NCBI GenBank assembly: GCA_946965045.2
Contig: OX337232.1
Span: 2,542,001 to 2,606,000 of the forward strand
DNA from: Epithemia pelagica
Lineage: Eukaryota; Bacillariophyta; Bacillariophyceae; Surirellales; Surirellaceae
DNA: 64,000 nt
Direction of reading: 5' to 3'
The notes under the pieces were generated by a model that was not told the DNA's origin, did no database searches, and saw nothing but the letters and a program-made list of their open reading frames with translations. Shown piece after piece: positions 43,376 to 52,760 of the stretch. The position numbers were made by a program, and so were the translations under genes. How positions within the stretch are numbered: the stretch's first letter is position 1; each line of letters opens with the position of its first letter.

Positions 43376-44243
43376 ATTGCGTAAGGCTGCAGGCAACCAC
43401 TTTCGATGGTCTGTCACAGGCGTTTTTTTTTTTTTGTGAGGGCTTCGACCAAACCCGACTCCATGTGTTCACTCATACAACCACCCGAATGTGATTCGGA
43501 TGATGGGCAGACGACTATGTCATTCATGACTGAATCCAAGACTCAGATCCAATTTGCGATGGATACTCCAATGGAGTCGACTTGGACTCCAGAGATACTA
43601 GGGGTAGCTATGATGGCAACCAAACTGGAGTCGACATGGATTATACTTGATGCAATCAAGTAAGAACCTAATAGATGCGTGGTCCCGATTGTACTCAATC
43701 CTAGCTACTGAGAGATAGCACAACTATGTTTGGCTAGGTGTTAGTGACATAGTTGCTACTCTCACTAGAGGACGTGGGGAGATGTTTCGCGTGGGTTGGT
43801 TAGTTGGGCGTGATTCTGACGTGGAACAGCGTGGTGAAATGGTTTTTATTTAATGGATTGATAGAACAATGAATGACCGTTCTTCGATCATTGTTTTTCT
43901 TCGGGGCTGAATGGTTTTGAATAGGGGTTGGCCCGGCGTTTTTTGCCTTACATGGGAAGGTTTTGGTGTAAAGTACTGAATTTCGACTCTTGAGCTAAAA
44001 AAGTTTTTTCTAGTCTTTGATGTTTTTCCACCCCCAGACCCCCTTAGCCTGCCGGCTTACCCGACACGTTCATTCTGAACTCAGTCGAATACGCGATATA
44101 TTAAATATGGTGAAGAGCTTAGGGAATGGCTTTGTTGTCGATACGGATATCTTTCGACCTCCTGATGGGCAAGTCATACTACTTGGCAGTTCCAATTTCC
44201 CTTCCGAATAAAAAAGATTCTGTTTGAAAGTAAGATTATTGCT
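43376..44243. other. No gene recognised; start of Copia fragment
   Basis: Includes a T run (about 43425-43437). The region before 44244 may hold degraded Copia sequence, but I cannot recognise protein similarity. Confidence 0.4.
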
Positions 44244-44708
44244 ATGGCATCGTTGAACTGGTGTGCAATAGACTCGCACCTCTACGCTATATGCATTGCA
44301 AATTGCCCAGTCATATGGACGAGCAAACTCCAAACATCCATTGCCCTGAGTACAATGGAAGCCGAATACAACGCGCTAAGCGAAGCTTTGAAGTCGGTCC
44401 TTCCCCTACGAGAACTCCTGACCCATGTCGCAAAAGGAGTGGGATTAAGTGACGACTACACCACAACATTCAAGACTACCGTATGGGAAGACAACGCTGG
44501 AGCGTTAACCCTTGCAAATATGGAACCAGGTCGAATCACGCCCAGATCAAAATATTATGCTGTGAAAACCCATTGGTTCCGATCCCATCTAAACGAGCGC
44601 CTAACCGTTGTCAAAGTGGCAACGACGGAACAACGCGCGGATATTTTGACCAAAGGATTGACCCAAACCACTTTCGAGCACATCCGGAAGCTCCTTTGTG
44701 GTTGGTAA
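44244..44708 (+). pseudogene. Copia RNase H fragment (third lineage)
   Basis: 154 residues covering RNase H and the Pol C-terminus: ALSTMEAEYNALSEA, a VWEDNAGALTLAN strand, SKYYAVKTHWFRSHL and RADILTKGL. The rest of the element is missing. Sequence differs clearly from Copia-1/3 (ARSSTESE) and Copia-2 (SVSEAE), so it is a third lineage. A purine block ctgagagggagtgaaag at 44778 may be its polypurine tract/LTR border. Confidence 0.78.
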
Positions 44709-44957
44709 GGCCTTCACCATTTCATTTCCATTCCACAATACATCTCATTACATGTTATCTCTCATCCGATTGCTCCTCTGAGAGGGAGTGAAAGGACAGT
44801 GCGACCTAATGGAGACTCCAAAGGGACGATCCATAGGTTCAAGGCCAGCGTCGCAATCGAATGACGCACCCTCACCCATTTCCACTTACGTATTAGGACC
44901 TACCGAGTTTAAACTGATTTACAAGTCATAATTTTACAAACCAAACCCTCCTTTCAG
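44709..44957. other. Flank of Copia fragment, no gene
   Basis: Possible 3' end of the Copia remnant, then unique sequence up to the A2 right repeat. Confidence 0.35.
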
Positions 44958-45134
44958 TCCATGGGTGTTGTTACATCCACAGCCAGATGGGCCTCGTGGT
45001 GTTTGCGTTGTGGTTGTTCTGAGTTTGTGTCAAAGTTGGGACCGATTTGGAGGATCGCGCCTTGGGGGTGAGATAGAGAATACAAATCGTGTATTTTATC
45101 GCTAGTCCTCATTACTCACCCCCGCTGGGGGGTA
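44958..45134 (-). repeat. Right terminal inverted repeat of A2
   Basis: Inverted copy of 19197-19377, ending ...GGGGGGTA. The inner hairpin stem here is AATACA/TGTATT instead of GAATAC/GTATTC. Confidence 0.88.
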
Positions 45135-45369
45135 GCTTTTCGGAAACGAAAACTGAATCGTGACGTCACATCATATTCTTGTTTTGGCGCGAAATGCCAT
45201 CCTTGCGCTCAACGAAACCAAAGTATGCTGAAACAATGCAAACGGACAGAGGACGCACCGACCGTTGGAGTTGAACGCCTGCATGCCATGTCGAACGCCT
45301 GTCTGACTGATTCGAAACTGTATGCAAATGGTACACTAGCAGTGGGAACTAATATCCCTAATGTGATTT

Positions 45370-45433
45370 CAACTTTCGTAAGAGCACTAAGGTTTACGAA
45401 AGTTGGTACCAACTTTCGGAAGCCCGAAAGTTG
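45370..45433. repeat. Four-arm palindrome inside B2
   Basis: CAACTTTCG at 45370-45378, its complement at 45397-45405, the unit again at 45410-45418 and the complement at 45425-45433. Spacers are 18, 4 and 6 nt. 45397-45418 is a perfect 22-bp palindrome. Same architecture and flanks as 1347-1399 in B1, with an unrelated unit sequence. Confidence 0.85.
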
Positions 45434-45443
45434 AAAACCACTA

Positions 45444-45982
45444 CAAGCTGAGTTCAGACAGAATGTTCCTGTCGTAGCGCTCCAGTAGGAAATCTACGTA
45501 ATACGCGCCAGCCATCTTTGTTAATATGGCCCTTATAATTATGCCTCTGTTGTGCAAAGTACTTCCGAAACTCGACAATCTCGCGTTCCCCCAGAAAAAC
45601 TTCGTTTTGTACGAGACTATCGTGCGTGGGGTGCGTCCGATGATCATGTTATTGTGGATGATGCTGATGCGTTGAACTGTTGCCCCATTGGTGATGGTCC
45701 AACAACACCCTAAGGGAGCTGGATGCAGCTCGGCAACAGTTCAACAGGTCGGGACGGCCCTCCACCATGGTCAACACACTCGACTGTTTTTTCGTAATTT
45801 TTGACGAAATCCTAGCGTTCGGAAGAAATCCTACATAACACTAAAGTTAATAAAATATTTATTTCAGCCACTAGGAAGTCGCTAGTCGGACACTAATAAC
45901 GCAGAACGCTTTCCAGGATTACTCCTCTGGTACAAATTCTACAGGAGTCTACGACAGGAACACACTCCCTGAACTCAGCTTG
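45444..45982. mobile_element. TIR element C nested in B2
   Basis: Ends CAAGCTGAGTTCAG are inverted repeats continuing imperfectly through gttcctgtcgtag (about 40 bp). TA flanks both sides (45442-45443, 45983-45984). The unoccupied site is visible in B1 (ccatattaccc), which shows that exactly the element plus one TA was gained. 539 bp, non-coding, Stowaway/Tc1-like by target site. Confidence 0.85.
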
Positions 45983-46046
45983 TATTACCCAGATGTGTGA
46001 CGTCAAGTTTCAGTTTTCGTTTCGGGAAAGTCAAGGAACAGCCTTA

Positions 46047-46388
46047 GAAGTAGATAGATATTCAAATGATAGTCATGAGACTGGTTAACTCAAAGTACTT
46101 CTAGAGTTACAGTTGGCATTTCGGCCTTAAGACTTAACGGTAGATGCGTTGAGCACTACACATTGGACATATACAAATTTGAGCGGAAAGATTCAACGCA
46201 TGGTTCGCTGGATGTGTAATCACCGGTACTAGGAGTACTCCTAAAAATGTGAGACGAACTACCTGCATAGCTCTAGCTCTAAAGGTATAGAGTTAGCTAT
46301 TCAGCAAACGTCACATAGGGTTAGGGATACCGGTCACCACATTCTTTTCGTTGCATGATCAAAAGAGGAGGCGACGAGAGAGATCAAA
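46047..46388. other. Upstream region of 46389 gene with TAGGAGTACTCCTA palindrome
   Basis: The 14-bp perfect palindrome at 46230-46243 belongs to the recurrent TAGGAGTA motif group. Otherwise nothing recognised. Confidence 0.45.
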
Positions 46389-48491
46389 ATGAATGTATGG
46401 GAAACGACAAAGGCCTTGATAACAACTTTTCTGACTAATGTGCTCGACTTTCTGTTATGGATATTCTGGGGAGAGGCGTCAGCCTTGCAACTCGGGCAGT
46501 CACAAGAAAGCCCATTGGACATACAGGCAGTTCCTGGGTTGACAACACTTTTGGATATTTCTTTATTTCGAGCAGTTGAGGGAGAGTTAACAGGTACTTT
46601 GCATACAAGTCACGCACTTTTGCAATCCTGGCTTGATGTCCAAAATCAGTCACGAAGTGTCCTTCAACTCTTGAAGAAACACACGAGTTCCAAGAATATT
46701 CAAGAATCGAATTCTTATCGCACCCAACTGGAACTCTTCGCTCGTTTATGCCACGAAGGATCATGTGATATGATCGAGCGCATCTCAACTGACCGATTTT
46801 CTCAAACAGCTAATCTCAGTGATCCTTTTGAGGGAAGCGGCGGCACTCCATCCCATAACGCGAGTGGAATTGGACACGATGGCCGAGGCCATGATGGCGG
46901 CAACAATCAAAAATCTTCGTCTCAGCACGACTTTATGTTGTCTGCTCTCAATGAATCATCCTGGGATACTGGTCGACGAAGACTGCCTATTCAGCAGCGC
47001 CCTCGCGATTGCTGGGAATCGGCTCGACTGTATTGTCCTGACTATGTTTGGGGAGACGAAGTGGTTTGTCTTTGTCAACAGATTACTCGCAATCTCGGCA
47101 AACACCCATTTTGTTCATTGGCCTTTGCAGAGCGGCATGTATCTTCAGATGGTGTATCGTCCGGTGATTCGTCCATGCAACAAATAGTAGGGAGCAGGAT
47201 GACCTCGTTCTCCCACTTGACAAACACGCTGGAAAGAGAAGAAGCCACATTACTGCTGCAGCTTGTTTTGGTTGATGTAACCTGTCGCGTCTCTCAATTC
47301 AAGGCAGCTCTGGAAGCTGAATCAGTAGTGTCCAAACGACTTTATTTGGTGAAAAGCGAATACCGAGCTCCTTTGCGAGCATTTTGGGAAGCTCATACAT
47401 CGGTCCAACGGGCACCAAGCATTGATCTTGTGCAGGAAAGTCTTCAAAAAATATCCTCCGGTGGAGGTGCTAGCTCGAAAGATCGGCGAAACAAAAGTGC
47501 GCAAGATACTTCTAGCACTGGGCCAAGTGCCAAGACGCGTTTGCAGAAGCTACTGGACAGCCCGGAACTCGTGGAGCTGTTCGCTCTGGAACGGAAAATT
47601 GAACAATACGAACTGGACATGGCTCTTTCCCTGTTCCCATTTTGTGAACTAGCTCGATTCCTTGATCAAAGAAAAGCTGTTCCTCGAAACGGAGATGCAA
47701 ATGTTTTAGACACGTTATCGCGTCTAAAAAATGTTCTTGTGACGTCGACAACGGGACGTCACAAGAGTACCGATCATCCTTCGTCATCTGGGATTCGTCC
47801 TCTACTTCTTGATTTCCAGGGTATTCCGCGAGACGATGAAGAAGAAGAGAAGATGGTAGAACCTGGATCTGCGTTGAATTCCTTGAGAGATCCGACCACA
47901 TTAGAGCGAATAGATACCCGTTTGGACGATTTCGTTGGCCAGATAAAATTTCTTTCCAAACTCTGCTCGCAAAAGCAATCAAAGAAAGCATTCTTCAGTG
48001 AAAAGAAGGCCGATATTGAGCCGCCTTCAGCAGCTGCATGTCGTAAATTTGATGGAAAATTATTCAAGTGCCGTTTCAAAGATTGGTACAACTTGGCTGC
48101 ACGGCAACACGAACTGACAACGGAACTGGTGATGGTGGAAAGTGAGGGAGGGTATTTGAAAGAAGAATCGAAAATGGAAGTTTTGGCAGAAGAAATTCGA
48201 AGAGCCGAAATGGCGGTATCCTTGTCAATGGTATCGACGGAATCAGCTCTACGAAAAGTGAGAGACCGAGTTCAAATGATAACTAGTGACCGAACGAAGC
48301 GATTTGATATCCTCAAGGAAATTCTGGAGGACTTGTGCTTACGCGAAATGAACTGGCACGTCAAGTTGAATACACCGCCCGTCGAACAAGTATTGGAACT
48401 TCGTCCAACAAACCATCAGCGAATTCCCGCAATGGCGGGACTGTTTGGACCGCCGTTACTTCAAGCCAATCATGTTTTACCTCTTGGCTAG
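46389..48491 (+). CDS. Hypothetical helical protein with N-terminal membrane anchor or signal
   Basis: 700 residues; ATG in a good context (aaaATGa). Residues ~10-33 are hydrophobic (ALITTFLTNVLDFLLWIFWG), a signal anchor or signal peptide. The remainder is charged and mostly helical, with Ser/Gly-rich disordered loops (near 150-175 and 345-375). The C-terminal third has coiled-coil character (EEIRRAEMAVSLSMVSTESALRKVRDRV). A cysteine-containing segment (CWESARLYCPDYVWGDEVVC) may bind metal or form disulphides. No family recognised. Confidence 0.7.
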   Translation: MNVWETTKALITTFLTNVLDFLLWIFWGEASALQLGQSQESPLDIQAVPGLTTLLDISLFRAVEGELTGTLHTSHALLQSWLDVQNQSRSVLQLLKKHTSSKNIQESNSYRTQLELFARLCHEGSCDMIERISTDRFSQTANLSDPFEGSGGTPSHNASGIGHDGRGHDGGNNQKSSSQHDFMLSALNESSWDTGRRRLPIQQRPRDCWESARLYCPDYVWGDEVVCLCQQITRNLGKHPFCSLAFAERHVSSDGVSSGDSSMQQIVGSRMTSFSHLTNTLEREEATLLLQLVLVDVTCRVSQFKAALEAESVVSKRLYLVKSEYRAPLRAFWEAHTSVQRAPSIDLVQESLQKISSGGGASSKDRRNKSAQDTSSTGPSAKTRLQKLLDSPELVELFALERKIEQYELDMALSLFPFCELARFLDQRKAVPRNGDANVLDTLSRLKNVLVTSTTGRHKSTDHPSSSGIRPLLLDFQGIPRDDEEEEKMVEPGSALNSLRDPTTLERIDTRLDDFVGQIKFLSKLCSQKQSKKAFFSEKKADIEPPSAAACRKFDGKLFKCRFKDWYNLAARQHELTTELVMVESEGGYLKEESKMEVLAEEIRRAEMAVSLSMVSTESALRKVRDRVQMITSDRTKRFDILKEILEDLCLREMNWHVKLNTPPVEQVLELRPTNHQRIPAMAGLFGPPLLQANHVLPLG

Positions 48492-48995
48492 CGCCTCATT
48501 GCTTTGACTACTTATGTAGACAACTTTCGTTCCAGTCAGTCAATCTAATTTGCTCCTATATTCAGGTACATCCAGAATCCGCACTCAACGCCATTGAATG
48601 GGTTTGTCCCTAAGCTGGGAGCGGCAACTACTCCAAAGGTTAGCTTTGCAGGAACGCCTCTAGACTCTAGAGTCTCTAGAGGTATGTACCTAGTTAGATT
48701 TAGGGATGTCCGTTGGGATACGTTTCACGAGTGAAACTGCGACATCTCGCATGTCGCCATCGCTCATGCTTAAAATCCAGAGCTGCGCATCGGTTTTCAT
48801 CACACAGTGATACAAAGAGTAGTACACGTGAAACGCTGAAGTTGTTAAATCCAGCGACCAAACTTGCATCTAACCACAAGCGCAAGCGGGTTTCGGAGGT
48901 TCTGTGGAGGGGAAACTCGCCATGACGATCTTCACCCATATATTGAAGCCCTCCCGGGATGGTAATGTGATCATTGCTTAAGAGGAACTCGCATC
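48492..48995. other. Intergenic, no gene recognised
   Basis: Contains a short palindromic cluster tctagactctagagtctctaga (48659-48680). Short frames near 48700-48940 are mutually overlapping and featureless. Confidence 0.45.
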
Positions 48996-49858
48996 ATGTC
49001 GGATCAATCGTTAGATCAAGTCTTTCAGCGTCTTGAAGTGGCAAAGCGATCGGAATTGGATGGACAGTGCATTGAAGCCGCGACGACGGTATGTCTTTGT
49101 CAAGTTCGCGATTGACTTTTGATGGTTGGTAAGATCTGACCCAAGTTTCTCTTTCCCTTTCACAGTATTATGAAGCCGTCTATATGATGCGTCAAATAGT
49201 CGAGAGTATACCACCCTCGCGGGATGAGGAACCAAAGAGAAAGTTACTTCAAGACAAAATAGAGTCCTATCAGCAGCATGCAAGAAACCTGATGGCTCTG
49301 GAGAATCATACGCTGGAAACTCCAGTTATTGTTGTCAGCGAGTGCGATGTGTCACGTCTCACATATTCACCCAGCATGAGCACAGTCGCAGTCACTGATG
49401 ATGGTCAATATCCATCCCAACAGACGACATCCAATCATGGCAGTCCACAGAAGCAACAATATCGTAGTGAGGTTCCCCTTACTCATTCTTCGCTTTGGAA
49501 ACTTCGAAACTGCATCAGGAACCAAGCAGCTGATGAAGTTTCAAAACCCATCAGGCAGGCGAATGCATATCTCACAAAAGCTTTGGACTATGATGAGTTG
49601 GGTGCAACAGACAAGGCGACCTTAGCCTATTCCGATGCTGCTGAATGCTACATCAAAGCAATCGTCGTTGTAAAGGAGAAACAAAGGAAAGTTCCTAGTA
49701 AAAATTGGGACGAGATTCTCGACTCCATCAAAAAGCGTTTGGAAAATGTACTAGACCGTGCTGAAGAGTTGAAACACAATGTTGGAAGCACGAGGGAAAC
49801 TGTCAAAACGCTTCATCGCCGGGATCTACACAACTCCAGTTACTTTCACTCTACCTGA
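48996..49858 (+). CDS. Two-MIT-domain protein (one intron)
   Basis: Exon 1 is 48996-49088 (31 codons), the intron 49089-49165 (GTATGT...CACAG) and exon 2 49166-49858, giving 261 residues. The splice joins the halves of an MIT domain: FQRLEVAKRSELDGQCIEAATT, then YYEAVYMMRQIVES and KIESYQQHARNL, the three-helix pattern with A-x-x-A-x-x-x-D spacing. A second MIT-like three-helix unit spans ~155-235 (ANAYLTKALDYDELGATDKATLAYSDAAECYIKAI...DRAEELK). MIT domains bind ESCRT-III tails, so a role in endosomal sorting, abscission or membrane repair is likely. No Vps4-type ATPase follows. Without the intron the start would be missed. Confidence 0.82.
49089..49165 (+). other. Spliceosomal intron, 77 bp
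   Basis: GTATGT donor, pyrimidine tract tttctctttccctttcacag acceptor; in phase 0, joining both parts of an MIT domain. Confidence 0.85.
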
Positions 49859-50155
49859 GAAGAAACAATCTTCATTTCATCATGTTCTATTCTTACTCCT
49901 AGGAGTAAGACATAAGTACTAGGTAGTGCTTCCGACCACGCATCCGAGAGACTTAAAGTGCGACCGTGGATATCCACTTCATTTTTCCATGCGACACGTG
50001 GAACTTTAGATGACGCGCTCACATGTCCCACTTCTTCGGTCTGTCATCGTCATCACCATCCAGATCTTTGTCTCCACCGACATTAGCTCCTGAATCTGCA
50101 ATCCAGATATCTTCCTCCAGTCAACTCTCCGACCATCCAATTCCAATAAAAGGTA
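49859..50155. other. Intergenic with 16-bp palindrome
   Basis: TTACTCCTAGGAGTAA (49893-49908) is a perfect palindrome in the 3' flank of the MIT gene. The 5' leader of the next gene follows. Confidence 0.45.
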
Positions 50156-50932
50156 ATGGTATCCATGATGAGGTGCTACATTCCCGCTTCATTGCTACTT
50201 TTCGCTTTGAATGCTGATGCATGGGTGTCGGTTCCCCTTCCGCGCGTGGCGCAAAGGCTTTCAACAGTCTTACCAATGGCGATGGACTACAACGACCCGG
50301 TGGTTGCCGAGGAGTTTACGAATGTACAACAATTGACCTACGAAGAAGTGGAAGAGGAACTCCAAGAAAAGGGTATCCCGGTTCCTCCGACAATGAGTGA
50401 AATGGATGTGAAGTTAATGTTGGTTGAAATGAGACTACGTTTGTCTGGAAAACTTGGCGGTCAAAAGAAGAGAGAACGACCGGCCACCTTTTCTTCCAAG
50501 TTCGAAGAAGCAATGTGGACGAAACCAGCTTTTGAGGCCTTTTACAACGATCTGAAAATGAAGGATGACCACAATGCACTCAACGTTGTTGCTGAGTACT
50601 TGAATAACCGCGACCAGGCCTTGAAACGCTATGGCAAAGATTATCGAGCGGTTCTTCGTGCGACGGATGAAGCTCTCAATGCTCCTCCTCCTGTGAACAG
50701 TCCAACCCTTACCTTCTCTGGGTTCCCTGCCAATATGGGTGAAGGTGCCTGCAAAATGACTTTGGGGGCTTTGGGAGAAATAACCGAATTTGAATGCGAG
50801 CAAGACGACACATTCCCCATTCTCAAGGGCAAAGTGACGTTCAGCGATATTGAATCGGCGAAGAAAGCGGTTGCTCAATACAATGGCATGGATATGGGCA
50901 TGGGAACCACTCTGGAAGTTGTGTCTGTGTAA
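50156..50932 (+). CDS. Putative plastid RNA-binding protein (RRM-like)
   Basis: 258 residues. Signal peptide (MVSMMRCYIPASLLLFALNA) ends ADA-WVS; W at the cleavage site followed by Arg/Ser residues fits diatom plastid import. Residues ~55-100 form a helical SAP-like segment (YEEVEEELQEKGIPVPPTMSEMDVKLMLVEMRLRL). The C-terminal ~75 residues have the beta-alpha-beta-beta-alpha-beta order of an RRM: LTFSGFPANM, then KGKVTFSDIESAKKAVAQYNG, with weak RNP1/RNP2 aromatic content. A role in plastid RNA handling is inferred. The alternative ATG at 50165 barely changes the product. Confidence 0.7.
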   Translation: MVSMMRCYIPASLLLFALNADAWVSVPLPRVAQRLSTVLPMAMDYNDPVVAEEFTNVQQLTYEEVEEELQEKGIPVPPTMSEMDVKLMLVEMRLRLSGKLGGQKKRERPATFSSKFEEAMWTKPAFEAFYNDLKMKDDHNALNVVAEYLNNRDQALKRYGKDYRAVLRATDEALNAPPPVNSPTLTFSGFPANMGEGACKMTLGALGEITEFECEQDDTFPILKGKVTFSDIESAKKAVAQYNGMDMGMGTTLEVVSV

Positions 50933-51470
50933 TGGGTGTAGTCTGGAGATGGGTGTAGTCTGGAGATGTTGAACCACGGCAATGTGCAGGACCAAGCGTT
51001 CCTGTGTGACTTCTTGTGGAATTTATGAAAAGAGCTAGTAGAGAAAGTTTTCCAACTCGTTTCTACATTTCAACCAATCATTTTGATTGACGACCACGTT
51101 TTGCGTGCTGTTGTCACTTCGATGGGTGAATTCGTGGAGATTTTTTATTTGAAGTGGTTTTATACTTCGGTAACATAGAGTGACTATCCCACTGTCATTT
51201 TCGGTCGATGTCGAACCCTCGTTCAGCCGTTTGGCGCGAGAAGTATATGCAGTCACTCTCCATTGTTGGTTTCTTTATCTTTTGTCTGTTGTCATGCCAT
51301 AAAGTTCTTGCTAGTCATGCCCCATAAAGTTCTTGCTAACCCCTCTTCATAAACAAGGGTCGAAGATCTTTCCGTGGTTTTCCGATGACGTCATCACCTT
51401 TTTTGACGACAGACAAACAAAATCCTGTCACAACATAATAGCACCCATTGTATCTCTTGAATAGGACAAC
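50933..51470. other. Intergenic, no gene recognised
   Basis: Short direct repeats ggtgtagtctggagatg (50936/50952) and ccataaagttcttgcta (51297/51323). No supported gene. Confidence 0.45.
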
Positions 51471-52556
51471 ATGACGAAGATATCGAGTCTTCTGTCGTTA
51501 TGTCTTGCTTTAAGTCCATTGCATCTACATGCCTTTACGGTCAATACAGCATTGGTAAGAGAGACTTACAGACAGACCACATTTTTGTCCAGTGCTTCTC
51601 CCTCATCATCATCAGGCCCGAAAGCAGAGGGCAGGCGGAGAGTGTCTCGACGAACATCTGCTTCTGGAGGATCTGATGGACCAAGAGGATCACGCTCACG
51701 TAGAGAGCGTCCATCGCAACCAGCTCCATTCGATGGGAAGTTGCTGTGTTCGGAACAAGACGACAATGAAGATGCCGAACCACTGGATTTGGACCGCACT
51801 CTGCAGGAAGGGCGAGTAAGATGCATGACGGACGGGATCATTTTTGAACGAGACGTCAAGGAACCTCCTTTTTTCTTCATGTCGCTGGATGATCTCTTTG
51901 GAGAGGAGGTTGGATTCTCTTCCAAGTTCAATTTGGATTCGACTTTCCGCCAGAAACTTCGTGCTGCTATCCGTCAAGACATTTTCGATACAACCCCTTT
52001 CTACGCCAATTTGTCAGAGAAGGCGGCGTCTATGTTGTTGTTACTAGACTCTTCTTTGGAGGGATCTTGGAGAATGCCAGAATCAATGAACCGGATGAAC
52101 CAAACGTCGAAAGTACTGTCTGATGCACTCGGTGAAAATGCTCCAACTGGCGATGAACTCTTCCATGCTATCGGAAGGTTGTGTGGTGCTAGACCTTCTA
52201 CACACTTCATCGATATATTTGGTGTCCAAGACAGAAGAATTTCCCATTCGTTCCATCTAGACTTTGGGAAATCTCCAGAGAATACGACGCAAACTGTGCT
52301 ATGGGGATGGCCGCGCGAAAATTCATACGATGGATGTGGTGTTTTTTCACATGTGATTCCTTTGAAAGAAGCATGTTGGACTCCTGAGGATCATCCTCGA
52401 ATGGAGCCAGTTCTCTTCGACGGCACTTTTGACGAACAGAACATTGTACGACCCAGGTATAATCGTGGACGGGAACTCCTCATCTACAGAGATGTGGATG
52501 TTGTTCATTCTGCTCCGGATGTTGCCTATCGAACAAGTGTCATGCGATTCATGTGA
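51471..52556 (+). CDS. Putative plastid-targeted Fe(II)/2-oxoglutarate oxygenase-like protein
   Basis: 361 residues. The signal peptide MTKISSLLSLCLALSPLHL ends LHA-FTV, giving F at the cleavage site, followed by a Ser/Arg-rich transit stretch with low complexity to ~residue 80. The C-terminal half contains FHLDFG (H-x-D) and, near the end, DVVHSAPDVAYRTSVMRFM, with His and Arg at the spacing expected for 2OG-dependent oxygenases. A WGWPRENSYDGCGVFSHV strand lies between. The fold call rests on these motifs only; substrate unknown. Confidence 0.6.
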   Translation: MTKISSLLSLCLALSPLHLHAFTVNTALVRETYRQTTFLSSASPSSSSGPKAEGRRRVSRRTSASGGSDGPRGSRSRRERPSQPAPFDGKLLCSEQDDNEDAEPLDLDRTLQEGRVRCMTDGIIFERDVKEPPFFFMSLDDLFGEEVGFSSKFNLDSTFRQKLRAAIRQDIFDTTPFYANLSEKAASMLLLLDSSLEGSWRMPESMNRMNQTSKVLSDALGENAPTGDELFHAIGRLCGARPSTHFIDIFGVQDRRISHSFHLDFGKSPENTTQTVLWGWPRENSYDGCGVFSHVIPLKEACWTPEDHPRMEPVLFDGTFDEQNIVRPRYNRGRELLIYRDVDVVHSAPDVAYRTSVMRFM

Positions 52557-52760
52557 TTCAACAAATTCAAAGAAGTCAATATAGCTTGTTCTGTACTCCC
52601 CGCTCACCAATGGATGTGAGACGAGCAAATACTATATGACGGAGATCTGATTCAATCCAAATGCAATTAGTACATGGTGCTACTATTTTCAATTGTTCCG
52701 TGCAAAATAAAACGTTATGAAAGTGAAAGGCGTCTTGGCGATGGGGTGTGGGGAGTTTCT

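Larger units (their letters stand above)
19197..45134. mobile_element. 25.9-kb segment bounded by inverted A-family ends (A2)
   Basis: The left end 19197-19377 and right end 44958-45134 are inverted copies. Both start TACCCCC and both have the ctcacccccaaggcgcg block. About 84 bp from cccaactttgacacaaac to cccatgga are identical. Outside the ends lie the two parts of a B element, 19184-19196 on the left and 45135-46046 on the right; joined, they restore the B terminus with one TA left over. So either a 26-kb element, or a small A element later filled by other DNA, sits within B2. The interior carries host-type genes (kelch, DNA repair) besides retrotransposons, and no transposase was recognised. 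Confidence 0.55.
45135..46046. mobile_element. Element B, copy 2 (split by A2, carrying element C)
   Basis: The right end, read inward, is TAAGGCTGTTCCTT-gactttcccgaaacgaaaactg. The left end is taggctgttcctt at 19184-19196, continuing at 45135 as gcttttcggaaacgaaaactg. The two ends thus form an inverted repeat interrupted by the A2 segment. Without A2 and C the element is about 385 bp. It shares its interior with B1 and holds a four-arm palindrome (45370-45433). TGACGTCA occurs near both ends. No coding. Confidence 0.7.
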
